NCBI GenBank assembly: GCA_030765055.1
Contig: CM060955.1
Location: forward strand, 96,874,647 to 96,938,646
Reading direction: 5' to 3'
DNA: 64,000 nucleotides
From: Mantis religiosa
Taxonomy: Eukaryota > Arthropoda > Insecta > Mantodea > Mantidae
The notes under the pieces are model-generated. The model did not search any database. It saw only the letters and a list, made by a program, of their open reading frames with translations, and was not told where the DNA came from. The first letter of the stretch is position 1, and every line of letters begins with the position of its first letter. Below are positions 40,986 through 63,283 of this stretch, one piece after another. A program made the position numbers and the translations under genes.

Positions 40986-41730
40986 AAACAAAAAACACCT
41001 AAGCAATTAATATAACTACATATCAACTCAATATTGCATACTGGTATTTGCATGAATGATTTGATCACCAATGCAATAACTCTCATTTATCCAATCTCAT
41101 TCACAATCAAGATGCAGAAAAAGTTAATCTGATACTACTCATACAAATATTTATAAATTAATCAAAAATAAAATATCCAAATAAGAATCAAATTTAGGAA
41201 GTACACTAAAAAGTTTCTAATTCAGCAATGTTTTTACAATTTAGATGGGATATATCACCTTTTAGCGCAATTTTCTAATGCTTAACAGTTACTTTTTGAG
41301 GATACTACCCTTGTGAACTTGTTTCATGGATCCTGGTCATTCAAGAGAGGCGTTTTAGCTGGAAAGAAAGTTTGATAACTGTCTTAAAGACCAAGATTGC
41401 ACAGAGTGTCAATTATATTTAATACTTTGATCACATTGTAAACTACAGTGTATATAGAAGTGTATGTAATATTTTCTCTTTGAGGAAGCCAAGAATTAAT
41501 TGCATTTCTTAAGGTGATACTATACTAATAAATCATAGTTTTTATAATATACAAGAGTTTAATAACTATTTTAAAAATAGTAAATAATGTCAATGTAGGA
41601 ACTCTTGTAAATCTTGACAAAACCATGAGATTGTACAAAATTTCCAAAGTGTTCAGATATTCCCAGAGTAATTTTGCTCCTTGTCCTTTGATTTAAGACA
41701 TTCTTTAGAGTTTAAAAAAAATTGGTCATT
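40986..41730. other. Intergenic, nothing recognised
   Basis: AT-rich with no frame, exon or repeat boundary that I can support. Confidence 0.35.
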
Positions 41731-41734
41731 CTGA

Positions 41735-42212
41735 AATGACCAATACCTGAAATGTGACAGTATCTCACATCAGGTAAGAGTTCATTCCCGACATCATGAC
41801 TGAAACTCCACCTTTAGATGAATAAGTTCTCCTTTCAGGATGTTAGGTGTCTCTTTTGATGATAATGTTAGGTTTAACAGGATTGTCAACTAAGTTATTT
41901 TCATCATAGTTCATAATATTTTGTAGGGGAATGCCTGTCAATGCTTTCTCTAAACTATCAAAGTATTCATTTATTTCCTTTTACACAACAGAAACTGTGA
42001 CATGTTTAATGTTTTCAGAAAAATGGGATGACAAATTTTGGTGCCTGTGTAAAAATCAGTAAATCATCAGGTCTATTATCAGTAAACACAGTTTTACCTT
42101 CTTCATCTAGATAACCTTTAATACTCAATCTAACCTCCTTTAGTGTTAAACGAAATCCCCAACAAGCAGGCTGAAGAAGTTCAAAATTTTCTTCCTAATA
42201 AAAGGAATGATA
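41735..42212 (-). pseudogene. CENP-B/pogo-like (DDE_1) transposase remnant
   Basis: The minus strand reads LLQPACWGFRLTLKEVRLS then KGYLDEEGKTVFTDNRP, the shape of the CENP-B-type DNA-binding region of these transposases. After a frameshift come EINEYFDSLEKALTGIPLQ and NIMNYDENNLVDN (NYDE holds the first catalytic Asp), then HPERRTYSSKGGVSVMMSG. Stops interrupt it. Upstream and downstream parts and the terminal repeats were not found. Confidence 0.65.
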
Positions 42213-42263
42213 TTAGAACCTATTGTTTAAAACTTCAACATTAACTAATAAGTAGATAACTAA

Positions 42264-42327
42264 ATGATGATGATGATGATGGTGATGGTGACGGTTACGG
42301 TGACGACGACAATGATGACGATGATAA
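42264..42327. repeat. Imperfect (GAT)n/(GAC)n repeat
   Basis: ATGATGATGATGATGGTGATGG and following GAC/GAT units. It starts a spurious Met-rich frame. Confidence 0.85.
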
Positions 42328-43320
42328 ATATGCAGATTAATGAACTTTTGTCAAAAGAACATAGAGACATCTATTTTTTCTATAAGCATTTCTTTCTGCA
42401 GGGTTGTTCATGGAATGGAGTACATTTCACCCTGTCGATTACATTCCAGAGCATTTTCAAAATATTTTTCATCACAATTATGATAACACTCCACCTTCTT
42501 TCTTTTTTCTTCTTCTTTGGTATTGCTATCCTATCAGTCTGGTTTAATCTGTTGTTTGTTTATACCACAGAATTCCTAGTGATTCCTACCTTATTGTTAA
42601 TGATTATTCTATGTTTAAAATGCAGGGGAATTACCTGCACAACTAATGGTCTCCATTTGCTGTACAGTTAACCTAGAAAATAGTTACAATGTTAAACTCC
42701 GTCCGCCGTCCGTGGTGCTGACTGTAAAAAGCCAGAAGGTTTTTGCTGCATGCTCAACCGTTAAAGGTTTCACCACAGGTAGGACTTTTTTTGGGGGATA
42801 TTGTAGGATGGGTTGTGGTTTTTAGGAAGAATTTTGCTGTGAGGTAACATTAATTTTGTGTTCCTCGGGGTGTAGGAAATGTTAAACTTCTAGATGGCAA
42901 AGATATCAAATTTTACAACTTAATGGGCACAATGTCCCAATATGACCAAAGTGTTGCAATAAATCAGTATTTGGACAGCCTAGGTGGTTGTGATGATGGT
43001 GGATGACATGCATGCAGACACAATTTGTGCGTTAAAAATTGTATTCCCTAAGCTGAAGATGTGATAATTTGAATTTTAGCATTTGAAGCCCTCTTCCAAA
43101 TTTTTTATTATGCTTAATTTCATGCTATACTCAAGTCTTCATTTTGCCTGGAAAATTGTTTCAAGTGGACAATACTCTTAGTTGGACATTACATTTTGTC
43201 ATAAATTTTTCTTTGTCGACCATTATTTTCTGTAACTTTCCTTCATTGACAATTTCAAGAATAATGACATAATCACACTTTTATGCAGCTTTGACACCAA
43301 TATAACATTTATTACTTTTT
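42328..43320. other. Intergenic, nothing recognised
   Basis: A 135-codon frame across the first half is hydrophobic and low-complexity, with no family resemblance. I do not call a gene. Confidence 0.35.
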
Positions 43321-43321
43321 C

Positions 43322-43420
43322 TGGGCAAATCAAATCAAATCAAATTTATTCACCATAAGATTTCCAATTACAGAAATATCGGCTTCATCAATACAATTTT
43401 ATTTTAAAGATTAACAGTAA
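43322..43420 (-). mobile_element. LINE 3' end fragment
   Basis: (CAAAT)n followed by TTATTCACC is the reverse of GGTGAATAA with an (ATTTG)n tail, as in LINE family A relatives. Truncated to about 100 bp. Confidence 0.4.
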
Positions 43421-43532
43421 ACACATGAAACTGTAAATCCTTTCATGGAAGTGTTGAAAACAGTGTTGTTGTATAAATTAAATTTATTGGGAGTCGATTA
43501 ATGACACTTAACAACACTTACTTTTAAATTTT

Positions 43533-43574
43533 CCCGTAACTAGTTTCAGAGGCCTTCCCTCTATCCTCAGCCGG
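43533..43574 (-). ncRNA. Hammerhead ribozyme-like core, left arm of dimer
   Basis: On the minus strand: CCGG, CUGAGGA (plus 43564-43570), U, helix II AGAGG/CCUCU, GAAA, ACUAGU, U, then ACGG. One mismatch at the first stem I pair compared with the right arm. Confidence 0.6.
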
Positions 43575-44784
43575 ACATCGACTGGTTCTCATTGGTGTAG
43601 CTGGCAATATTTTGTCATCAGTCTCCTCTGGTGGCAGTTCGAGGAACTTGCTGAACAAATATTTCTGGAGGATGTCGAAATTGAATACTTTGTTCCTATT
43701 TTTTGAAATGAAGATTTGTTCCCATGTGGACAGTTCTTGTTTTCCTGTTGTATGTTTTAGTAATTTTGGTTCTGGATTTATGTTGTGGTTTTCTTCCCAA
43801 AAATGCGTGGCAACTGCTGATTTTTCTAATTGTTTGTATTTTATGTTCCTAAAGTATTCCTTAGCTCTTGTTTCTAAATTTTTTTTGGTTTTTCCAATAT
43901 AAATCTGACTACAGTCACAGCAATCAATTTGATATATACCAGATTTTTTGTTAGATGTAATGGCATCTTTGATGTTTGAGCAAATTTGGTTTTTTTAAGG
44001 AGTAATGGTTCACTGGTGCTAGTTGAATGTTTTGTTTTTTGAAGACTTTTTCAATTTATCAACGGCCTATGGATGGTAAGTGAATTTTTTGAAGATCATT
44101 TTAGTTTCTGTAGCTGAGAGGGTTGTGATTTCCTTTAGTACTTTCTTCTTTTTTGCTAAGTTCACTTTTTTTGTCTACTAGTGATTTGGGAAAGTCATTT
44201 TTCTGTGCTATTTCAATGATTTTGTTGTATTCTATTTTGTATTCTTCTGCTGTGAGAGGGATGTTGACTAGTCTGTGTGCTAAACTATTAAAGATTGCCT
44301 GATAAATTCAAAAAAGTCTTCAAAAATGAAACATTCAACTAGCACCAGTAACCATTACTCCTTAAAAAACCTAATTTGCTCAAACATCAAAGATGCCATT
44401 ACATCTAACAAAAAATCTGGTATATATCAAATTGAATGCTGTGACTGTAGTCAAATTTATATTGGAAAAACCAAAATAAATTTAGAAACAAGAGCAAAGG
44501 AGCACTTTATAACATAAAATACAAACAATTAGAAAAATCAGCAGTTGCCACGCATTTTTGGGAAAAAAAACCACAACATAAATCCAGAACCAAAATTACT
44601 AAAACATACAACAGGAAAACAAGAACTGTCCACATGGGAACAATTCTTCATTTCAAAAAATAGGAACAAAGTATTCAATTTCGACATCCCCCAGAAATAT
44701 TTGTTCAGCAAGTTCCTCGAACTGCCACCAGAGGAGACTGATGACAAAATATTGCCAGCTACACCAATGAGAACCAGTCAATGT

Positions 44785-44825
44785 CCGGCTGAGGATAGAG
44801 GGAAGGCCTCTGAAACTAGTTCCGG
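44785..44825 (+). ncRNA. Hammerhead ribozyme-like core, right arm of dimer
   Basis: CCGG 44785-44788, CUGAGGA 44789-44795, U, helix II AGAGG/CCUCU, GAAA 44812-44815, palindrome ACUAGU, U44821 as cleavage base, CCGG 44822-44825 closing a 4 bp stem I. It overlaps the codons for AEDRGKASE-TSS at the end of the Penelope frame. Confidence 0.68.
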
Positions 44826-44892
44826 GAAAATTTAAAAGTAAGTGTTGTTTAGTGTCATTAATCGACTCCCAATAAATTTAACATGAAACTGT

Positions 44893-46015
44893 GCTGGTAA
44901 CGATTCCAATAACAGTGTTGGTCGGCGTTTATTTCTTGCCCTTCTTTTCCTATTGTATTCTCATATGAATTTGCTTGCTAAAGTACTTTCACTCATATCT
45001 TCTTTCTCAGATGTTCTCTTTCCTGTATTTTTGTGGGCCAGTAGCCAAAAAAGCATTTTTTGGTTATTTGAAGCCAAGAAATTACGGCGCATCAAGCCCT
45101 TATTTGAGAATAAGCACGACACAAGAACGATTATGTATACCTTTGGAGCAACAATACGAAAATATAGTGGTTATTGCAACTTTTCTTCAGAAAACAAAGC
45201 CCTTTAATGCAGCTCGTGTTTAAAATATCTTCCAATAAATGCATTACGTTCTGATCCCCCCCCCCCCTTCCATATATCCCACTTTGCTGATTCGAGCTCA
45301 AATGACCTAGTTGCCAACAGGTCCTCAAACCCCACACGGTCACTAGCTCACTCAATGCTTCACTAATATATAAACATCTAATTAACTCCTATTAGATAAA
45401 TTACTGAATACAAATACTGCATCAAATTTAAAATAAGTTGCATTTTATTCAAAGAGTGTACAAATTTGATATCGCTGGCTCTACATTTTTCACATCTTAG
45501 CAATTCACCTGTGCATTTCATTAAGAATTCCTATTATGAACTGCATTTGTTTATTACAGAGCTCCTTAGTTTTACCAATTTGCAATTCATATGGTGTGGT
45601 TAAACATGTCGTAACACTGTTTACGCACATTAAATCTCATGAAATCAGCGCCTATTACATTGTATGTTGAGCACTTTCTGGCAGGCGAGTTCTATTATGT
45701 GTTTTGCTTTGTTGCAATTTACTTAACAGATTATTAATAGCTCCAAAATTGGGTTCATATTTATAATTCTTCTTGCGATACCTCTAGATCCAGAAAATGC
45801 CAAAAGAGGTCCTCTCCAAAGGATGAATTTGTGTATTTCGAAATAACATTTCTCGATTACCGAATCTCTTCTCACAAAATTCCAAGCAATGGTTTTGCAT
45901 TCCAAAATTAAATACTTCTGGCAATGTTCACACTGAACAAACAGGAAAGCTAATTTTTTTCTTAAACAATGTAGTCTTTAGCATATCTGATAGATGTATC
46001 AGTTAACAATAATAG
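44893..46015. other. Intergenic, nothing recognised
   Basis: A C12 run lies at about 45257-45268. Short frames only. Upstream 5' UTR exons of the Zeste-like gene could lie here but cannot be told from the sequence. Confidence 0.35.
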
Positions 46016-46420
46016 TGTGACTTTGTGGCTTAGTGAATTTAAAAGTACAAGTAACAAACACTAAAAATCGCTCTTTATTTACGTAGAAATCAATCTGACA
46101 GTCCAGAATTACGTCACATACATAATACAACTTGCAAGGTCATCGACCACAAACACAGCTCACACAGCTGTTCACGCACATGCGTCAAATTACCAACTTA
46201 ACTGTCAGTGGCAACCGGCGGCTCCTTTTATAGTTTACTCACTGTTCCAGGAATTTGTGGAATGTTCTCAACCAATCAGGATGGCATTAGAAGAAAGACA
46301 AACTCTCCAGAAATCAGTCTCTTCCCCTCCCCTTTCGTAAGCTTTTATCAATGCACTGTACTGTCCGTCCCTTTGAACTCGTCCCTCGCGCCGCTTCGCC
46401 GAAACAATGCATTCACGACA
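46016..46420 (-). repeat. Gypsy copy 2, 3' LTR
   Basis: Ends CACAAAGTCACA in sense. It is preceded in sense by the purine tract TTGAGGAGGGAGAG. Confidence 0.88.
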
Positions 46421-46430
46421 CTCTCCCTCC

Positions 46431-47400
46431 TCAAGGCTGGTCGTCCCGAACAGCACCATCGTAGCGGGCCAGACGATCCAGGTGTACCACCAACATTTTT
46501 CCTCGGGGCACCTTCTGGATGCAGTAGACCATGTCGTTAATCCTTTTTCCCAGACGGTATGGTCCTTGCCATGGTTGCTGAAGCTTCGGGCAGCGCCCCT
46601 TGATCCGGATAGGGTGGTACAACCAGACCAAGTCACCTTGCTGGAACCCTTGGCTGTTGGCTTGCCTGTCGTATCGGGTCTTCATGCGGTCACTCGCCAT
46701 CTGCATGTTCTGACGAACCATCTCGTACATGTCGTGGAGACGGTCCACCAAGTTCTGGCTGTTTCGCTTCCGGGGTGCTCCCAAAAGCCAGGTCACAAGG
46801 GAGGCGTAGCTCTCGGCCGAACATTAAGCTGGCTGGCGTCATCCCAGTGGTGTGGTGTGTCGACGAGCGGTAGGCCAACAGGAGCAGTGGCACTTTGCCG
46901 TCCCAGTCTCACTGATGGCTGGCCACGACCTTCCTCAGATGTTCTTCCAGGGTCTTGATGTATCTCTCGACCAGCCGTCCGACTGCGGGTGTAGGGGTGT
47001 TGTGCGGGTCTTGTTCACCTCAAGTCTTTCCAGTGCCTCCTTCATCAGGTTAGACACAAAATTGGAGCCCTGGTCACTGTGGAGCTCTAACGGCACCCCA
47101 AAACGGCAGAACAGTTGCTCCACGAGGCAGCCTGTGATTTGTATTCGTCTCCTGGTTCGGTATGGCATACACCTCCGGCCACTTGGTGAAATAGTCCACG
47201 GCCACCATTAGGTACTTGTTGCCTCGGTCGAACACTGGGAATGGTCCAGCTATGTCGACAGCGATGCGTTCGAAAGGCGCTCTGACGTTGTACTGCTGCA
47301 TGCGACCTCGGTTCCTAATCTGGGGGCGGCGACTCGCCGCGCACACTTGACATTGACGGCATCATCTCTCAGCATCTGCTCGGAGCCTGGGCCAATAGTA
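46431..47400 (-). pseudogene. Gypsy copy 2 integrase, frameshifted
   Basis: Parallel to the intact-looking integrase of copy 1, but split into four overlapping frames. VDIAGPFPVFDRGNKYLMVA is in 47074-47346, HSDQGSNFVSNLMKEALERL in 46935-47168, ASLMFGRELRLPCDLAFGS in 46690-46893, and the C-terminal NLVDRLHDMYEMV and QQGDLVWLYHPIR in 46431-46796. Confidence 0.85.
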
Positions 47401-47510
47401 GCGTTGTCGGAGTTTGTCGATCGTTCGGTTTGCTCCCAGGTGTCCTCCTGAAGTACGGGCGTGCACTTCATCCAAAACTTCTGGGACCTTACTCTGGGGA
47501 AGTAACAACT

Positions 47511-47512
<2 letters not shown>

Positions 47513-47590
<78 letters not shown>
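47513..47590. repeat. (CT)n microsatellite inside Gypsy pol
   Basis: About 38 CT units. At the matching place copy 1 has only TTCTCTCTGCG (13795-13805), so the array grew inside the element after insertion or in its parent. Confidence 0.92.
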
Positions 47591-47591
<1 letters not shown>

Positions 47592-47599
47592 GTCTTCAA

Positions 47600-48480
47600 A
47601 TCGGGTGATTCCCGTACCCGAAACAGCACACCCTCTTTGGTCTTCAACGATTCGCATTGGGCCCAGTACGACTTGTACGCAGCGCTTCTGGGTGCGATGT
47701 CCTCCCAGGTCGGTCTCGTACCTGCCTCCACTTCCCTCAAGAGTGGCCCAAAGTCGGCATCCACCAGCTGCTCCCTCCTCAGGCCTGCGCTATCCCACCC
47801 ATCCGCAGGCACTGCCGTGACCACTCGGACAGCTGCGGCACGCTCCTTCTCTTACACTCTTGTGCACTGGCCGCACTGTTCTGGACAGCGTCTTCGGGAC
47901 ATGGCGTCTGCGTTGCCGTGGCTCTTCCCTCTACGATGCTCAGAGGAGGGAAATCCAAAATTGGAGCACTGCAAAGTGCCTTCTTCAGCTCCTAAAAAGC
48001 GACTTCGGCGTCCTCCATCCAAACATACGGCCGGTGTTCTTCCGTCAGGCGGGCGAGGGGCTTGGCGATGTTGGAAAATCCCTTTATGAAACGGCGGTAA
48101 TAACTGCACAGCCCCACAAAAAATGCGCAATTCTCTCTTATCCTTTGGCCGAGGTCAATCTCTTACGACCTGTGTCTTCTCCAGGTCTCTCGGGTCTAGA
48201 GCTACCTGCCAGTAACCAGACTTAAGATCCAGGGTCGAGAATCACTGCGCACCAAGCGTGTCCAGGGTGTCCTCAATCCGGGGTAAGGGGAAACAGTTCT
48301 TCCTGGTGACAGCGTTCAGGTTCCTGTAGTCCACGCAGAAGCGTAGCTCACCGTTCTTCTTCGTCATCAAGACTACAGGGGAACACCAAGGGCTTCCAGA
48401 CTCTTCAATCACTCACCTGAATCTCATGTCCTCCAGCATGTCCCGTACCACCGTTTGTTTCGCTAACGGAACGCGTCTAG
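47600..48480 (-). pseudogene. Gypsy copy 2 RT/RNase H remnant
   Basis: In sense order: LAKQTVVRDMLEDMRF, a TGA, VIEESGSPWCSPVVLMTKKN, GELRFCVDYRNLNAVT, another TGA before FSTLDLKSGYWQVALDP. The copy then jumps to the RT connection region (CGAVQLLPP/YRRFIKGF, AKPLARLTEEHRPY). It jumps again to the RNase H end (GKSHGNADAMSRR). The catalytic RT box and most of RNase H are deleted. Confidence 0.8.
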
Positions 48481-48792
48481 ATGGTTGCCGAGCAGGCCGG
48501 GCGTCTCTGGTGTCGATATGGTGGAGCACTCGGTCCATGTGGCCGTAGTCGCTGTTACCTTGGCTGAAGACGTGCTCTTATCGTCTCAGCAGTTGTCGAA
48601 CATTTTCGAGCTGTTCTGCGGTCAGATGGTTGGCCACCCTCTCCACAAAACCTTCCATCCGGGGCCCCAGGTGTTGCGTCAGCACCGGCTCATGAGTCTG
48701 ATCGACTGGTATTAAGCTGACCACGGGCTCGCACGTCCCCAACTCCGTCCCGGCCTGGACGTCGTGATCGGTGTCCGTTGGGTTGAGCAGCC

Positions 48793-49263
48793 TCACAGGC
48801 ACGGCAACAATGTTCTGGCTACACAGAGTCCGTGCACAGGCGTCTTCTGGTCCAGCATTAGGTTCTTCGTCCGCTGGCCCTCCAGTCGCGCCGTCACCAC
48901 CACTTCGCTTTTCACGGGGACAACCACGTCTTCCCTCAGGACGACCCTGCAAATTCCCAGCCGTTCTTTTGGTTGCCGGAGTATCACCTCTTCCCCATTG
49001 AGCCGCAGGACCCTCCTGCCGACGTCGACCGTTACCTCGTGGCTCCCGAGGGCATCCAGTCCCAGTATTACCTCCTCAGCCACCTCCACGACGAACACCC
49101 ACTGACGCACGGCACTCCGTCCCAAGCTCAACTTCAGCAGGGCCTCCTTCTCCACAGGCAAGGTGTCGTCCGATGCCGTCACAAGCTGGTATGGTCGGCT
49201 GGGTCTGATGACTGTCACGGCTCCCCCGGTGTCCACGAGCACGTGGCACTGCTTCCCTCTCAC
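48793..49263 (-). pseudogene. Gypsy copy 2 protease
   Basis: CHVLVDTGGAVTVIRPSRPY contains the DTG active site. EVILGLDALGSHEVTVDVG is the conserved Gypsy-type flap and C-terminal Leu-Gly-Asp segment. This stretch is open, but its flanks are deleted. Confidence 0.8.
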
Positions 49264-49284
49264 CCAACCGTCCGCGATGAGCTG

Positions 49285-49500
49285 TCATCCATACGTCGGC
49301 TGACGGCGCGCAGTGTCACTCGAGATGATGTGGACGGCGCCGACATGCTCGTTGTTTTCAGCTTCCGTCTTCGTTGTTAATTCGGTCATCTTCGCGGTCA
49401 TCGTCGCGGCCAAATTGTTTTTTGCAGCTTCCGTCTTCGCAGCGAGGTTGTCATTCGCCGTCTTCATTTCTTCCATTTTCTGTACAATCTTTTCCTATGC
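49285..49500 (-). pseudogene. Gypsy copy 2 Gag stub
   Basis: Only the coiled-coil start remains (KMEEMKTANDNLAAKTEAAK). It is then joined to the pre-protease region (VGAVHIISSDTARRQ). The Gag core and zinc knuckle are missing. Confidence 0.75.
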
Positions 49501-49537
49501 ATCCTCTATGGTGGTACGTCTCACTCCTGACCTCAAT

Positions 49538-49961
49538 TGTGACTTTGCGAGTCCGTGAAATTAAAAGTCCAAGTTACAAATACTAAAAATTGCTCTTTAT
49601 TTACGCAGAAATCAATCTAACAGTTCAGAATTACGCCACATACACAATACAACTTGCAAGGTCATTGAACCACAAACACAGCTCACACAGCTGTTCACGC
49701 ACACGCGTCAAATTACCGACTTAACTGTCAGTGTATATGTTCTGTGGTCAGTGGCGGCCGGCGGCTCCTTTTATAGTTTACTCACTGTTCCAGATATTCG
49801 TGGAATGTTCTCAATCAGGACGGCGTTAGAAGAAAGAAGAACTCTCCAGAAATCCGTCTCCTTCCCCCGCCGTTTCGGTAAGCTTTTATCTCCGCACTGT
49901 ACTGTCCATCCCTTTGAACTCGTCCCTCGCACCGCTTCGCCGCAATAATGCGTTCGCGACA
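49538..49961 (-). repeat. Gypsy copy 2, 5' LTR
   Basis: 424 bp; partner of 46016-46420. In sense the bases after it (TTGAGGTCAGGAGTGAGA) are a decayed primer-binding site. Confidence 0.88.
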
Positions 49962-50099
49962 ATAGTAGACATATTATATTGCATGTTGTACAACTCGTGA
50001 TCAAACGACAATATACCGTCTGCGGTGCCATTTGTAGTAAAAGCGGGTGTTAAACACTACACAGTTAAAGAATCATGTAGGGAAGCCTTTCGTCAGTAA

Positions 50100-50650
50100 A
50101 AAATAATGACGCTGACAAGCCTGTACATCTACAAAACAATTTTATATGTGATAAAATACATCCCATTGCAAACAAATTCGGATATTCATAACCACAACAC
50201 AAGAAATAAGAATAATTTCGCTACTATGATGTATAGACTCCACCTGTGTGACAAGTTGCCTAGTTACATGGGAGCCAAGCTATATAACAAACTCCCAGCA
50301 GAAGTTAAAGTGTCTAGTAACTTAACAAAATTCAAATTTTTCTCGAAATCATATTTAATTAATAGTGTTTTTTTATTCAATTGATGAATTTCTAAACGAA
50401 GACCACAACTTCAGAATTTATTGTTTGAGTGCTAGTTTCTTATTTTACAATACGTATGACTAAAACCTAGACATTGTATTAGGTGTACAAGACATTATCC
50501 ATTTAGAATAACATCACCTAAGTTTTAGTTTCTTCTAATATCTGCCAGCAACTTTAATTGTATATAATTGACGACTTGCCTGTTTTCAACAATGCTTGTA
50601 AAACATAAGGTGATAATAAAGTATAATTATTATTACATTATCATTAAATG
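50100..50650 (+). mobile_element. LINE C-terminus and 3' UTR, 5'-truncated
   Basis: 50106-50384 encodes LTSLYIYKTILYVIKYI, then NSDIHNHNTRNKNN, YMGAKLYNKLPAEVKV and KFKFFSKSYLINS. This is the same C-terminal shape as LINE family A (SIYIYETLVHMK, HIHNTRTKSN, RLYNKLPESI), but a different family. A 3' UTR follows, ending near ATAATAAAGTATAATTATT. Confidence 0.75.
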
Positions 50651-51431
50651 GCAGTATTATTACCTCTTACAAAAGAACTGTAGAGCAAACAATACAATCA
50701 GAATCAGAACACAACAGGCTATACAAAGCAGAAAATTCCAATATAACTGAAGTCACCTTAACTCGCGGCTAACGATCTTGTCTGTGATCTGATTTGTTGC
50801 ACTCCCGTACCCCCAACTTGACAGTCACAGTCACGGTGCTATGGCTTAACGTGTAATGGTAGGTAACGCGCTTAAATTTCACTGCTTAAATGTAAGCTTC
50901 CACGTTCTGTTTCCAATTTCAATCTGCGCCCTTTGCTTAGTAGAATAGACAAACCAACAGACTCTCATATGGAATGTGGCTAGAGATTAGGTAATTCGGA
51001 ATGCGGAACTTTGGAATCTCGATCATATACACCTCGAGTTGAGACTAATGTGTTCACCACTCCAGCCAAGTTTTAATTGCAAAGAAAATGAATCACTCTT
51101 CTAAAAACCTTTTATGAAGGTCTTACGTAAGTAAAGGCTATTTTACTGTTCTGTAAACAATAAAGAAAATGAACTTGTTTAGTAATTGCAATGTCATGGA
51201 AGTGACAACGTTGAAAGATTGCATCGTGACCAAATTTCGTTTTATTAATTAGACTTGAGTCAGAAGGTCCACTAAGGTATGAAGAAAAATGGAATGCTCC
51301 TACGTGTGCTCTTGTGAAAGCTATATAAGAAAGTATCTTATGCATGCGTATTTGAAGGTGCTTAGGTTGGTAAGGTGGATCCGCCTGATCCGCCGCTAGC
51401 TGCGGAGCAGTTGGTGTTCTGTGGCATAAAC
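50651..51431 (+). promoter_or_regulatory. PRMT3 upstream region and 5' UTR
   Basis: CTATATAAGAAAG at 51321 is a TATA-like match about 110 bp before the start codon. GATCCGCCTGATCCGCCGCT (51379 on) is locally GC-rich, as near a 5' UTR. The transcription start is not known. Confidence 0.4.
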
Positions 51432-62150
<10,719 letters not shown>

Positions 62151-62757
62151 GTATACTAAAATTGGTTACAGTAATTAGGAGCATGCTCCAGAGCAGAAAC
62201 AATAAAGTTAAAATAAATACATGTTTTACAATATACATTCACAGTTAATGGAAACTTAGTGGAGAACAGTCAGCAATTTAATTATTAATGATGTTATGTT
62301 AAATTTTTAATGACCTTATGTGCATATTATTTTTGTGGTCTACCTCACAACTTGAAATTATACTTCTTTTTGCTTTGATGACAGTTATATCACATTTTAT
62401 TGTCCATGAGATTACAGAAATCCAATAGTCATTGTTCAAAATTATACACAAAGAAGCTTTTACAATGAACACCTATATAAAAACGAATCTTATTATTCTT
62501 CCCTTCACCTAAATTCTTCCAAAGTGTAAAACACATTTACAATTATATATTTTTTATTGCCTTTATGACTAATTAAGTAGTCTAGAACTAGTTTTTTCAG
62601 GTGACTTATTTTAAAGCTCTTTTCCTATGTTTTATACACAGCATCTGCCTGATGTTCCTCTAAGAACAGATTCAGAAGTTCTAAATACATTTTACAAGGA
62701 TCATCATATTCAGTGTACATTTACATTAATATAAAAATATAAGGAGCAGTACAATAG
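62151..62757 (+). other. PRMT3 intron 3, start
   Basis: AT-rich intron up to the Gypsy insertion at 62758. Nothing recognised. Confidence 0.4.
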
Positions 62758-63255
62758 TGTCACCCAATTATCGGGAAGCACCACAAACAACAGCTGAGAA
62801 GGGACCGGAGGCCACGCCACGCCACGCCCACTCATTTGTCTCCTGTCACTAACTGAAGGGATGGTTAGGGGAGGGATGTCGGGCCCCTGAGCCGTCTCTT
62901 TACCCTTCTCCTAGGTTCTGGAAACTCGGGACATTCAATTTAATCGAGAACCTTCTAGATCGGCAAGCAGACCCTATATAAGCAACACGTCGTGCCAGGG
63001 GCAGTCAGTCAGTATTTGACCTGCTAGTGAACGAGCGCCGTGTTAAGGAACGAGAAGACTGTGTACGTGCATCGGAGTATTGTCCGTAATTACTAGTGCA
63101 AGTGAAATTGTAACGGACGAACTGGTGAATTGTAATTGTGTGCAGCACGTAATTCTGTGTAATTGGCAAGTGTTAAACTGTAAGTCGGTAGAAATAAAGA
63201 ACGTTGTTGAGTTTGTGTAATTGGACTTTTCATTTCACGAACCCACAAAGTCACA
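62758..63255 (+). repeat. Gypsy copy 3, 5' LTR
   Basis: 498 bp. CCTATATAAGCAACACG at 62973 is a TATA-type promoter. GAAATAAAGAACG at 63191 holds the poly(A) signal. The end is CACAAAGTCACA. Confidence 0.9.
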
Positions 63256-63283
63256 ATTGGTGTCAGAAGTGCGACATAACACA

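Larger units (their letters stand above)
43435..44880. mobile_element. Head-to-head Penelope-like dimer with hammerhead ends
   Basis: Flanked by the 12 bp repeat ACATGAAACTGT at 43423-43434 and 44881-44892. Left arm 43479 to about 44040 (minus) and right arm about 44320-44880 (plus) are near-identical inverted copies. Each encodes the GIY-YIG region (KKSGIYQIECCDCSQIYIGK in the right arm) and the Penelope C-terminus (EETDDKILPATPMRTSQCPA then EDRGKASE). A 44 nt tail (43435-43478) is on the left only. The 280 bp between the arms is the left copy's own linker region. No RT is left. Confidence 0.88.
46016..49961 (-). mobile_element. Ty3/Gypsy LTR retrotransposon, second copy, heavily deleted
   Basis: LTRs 46016-46420 (405 bp) and 49538-49961 (424 bp) are flanked by ATAG at 46012-46015 and 49962-49965. 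The 19 bp length difference comes from an insertion near 49733-49751. Same family as 12195-16505, but a different LTR subtype. Internal blocks in element order: a Gag stub, protease, part of RT, an RNase H tail, zinc region, integrase. Gag lost almost everything after its first 60 residues. RT lost its catalytic centre. RNase H is mostly gone. Confidence 0.88.

Noticed and set aside
42264..42671. 135-codon frame beginning with a Met run
   Set aside because: Started by a GAT repeat, then hydrophobic low-complexity sequence without homology.
47414..48089. Ser/Leu and Arg/Glu repeat frames
   Set aside because: They arise from the CT array inside the Gypsy remnant.
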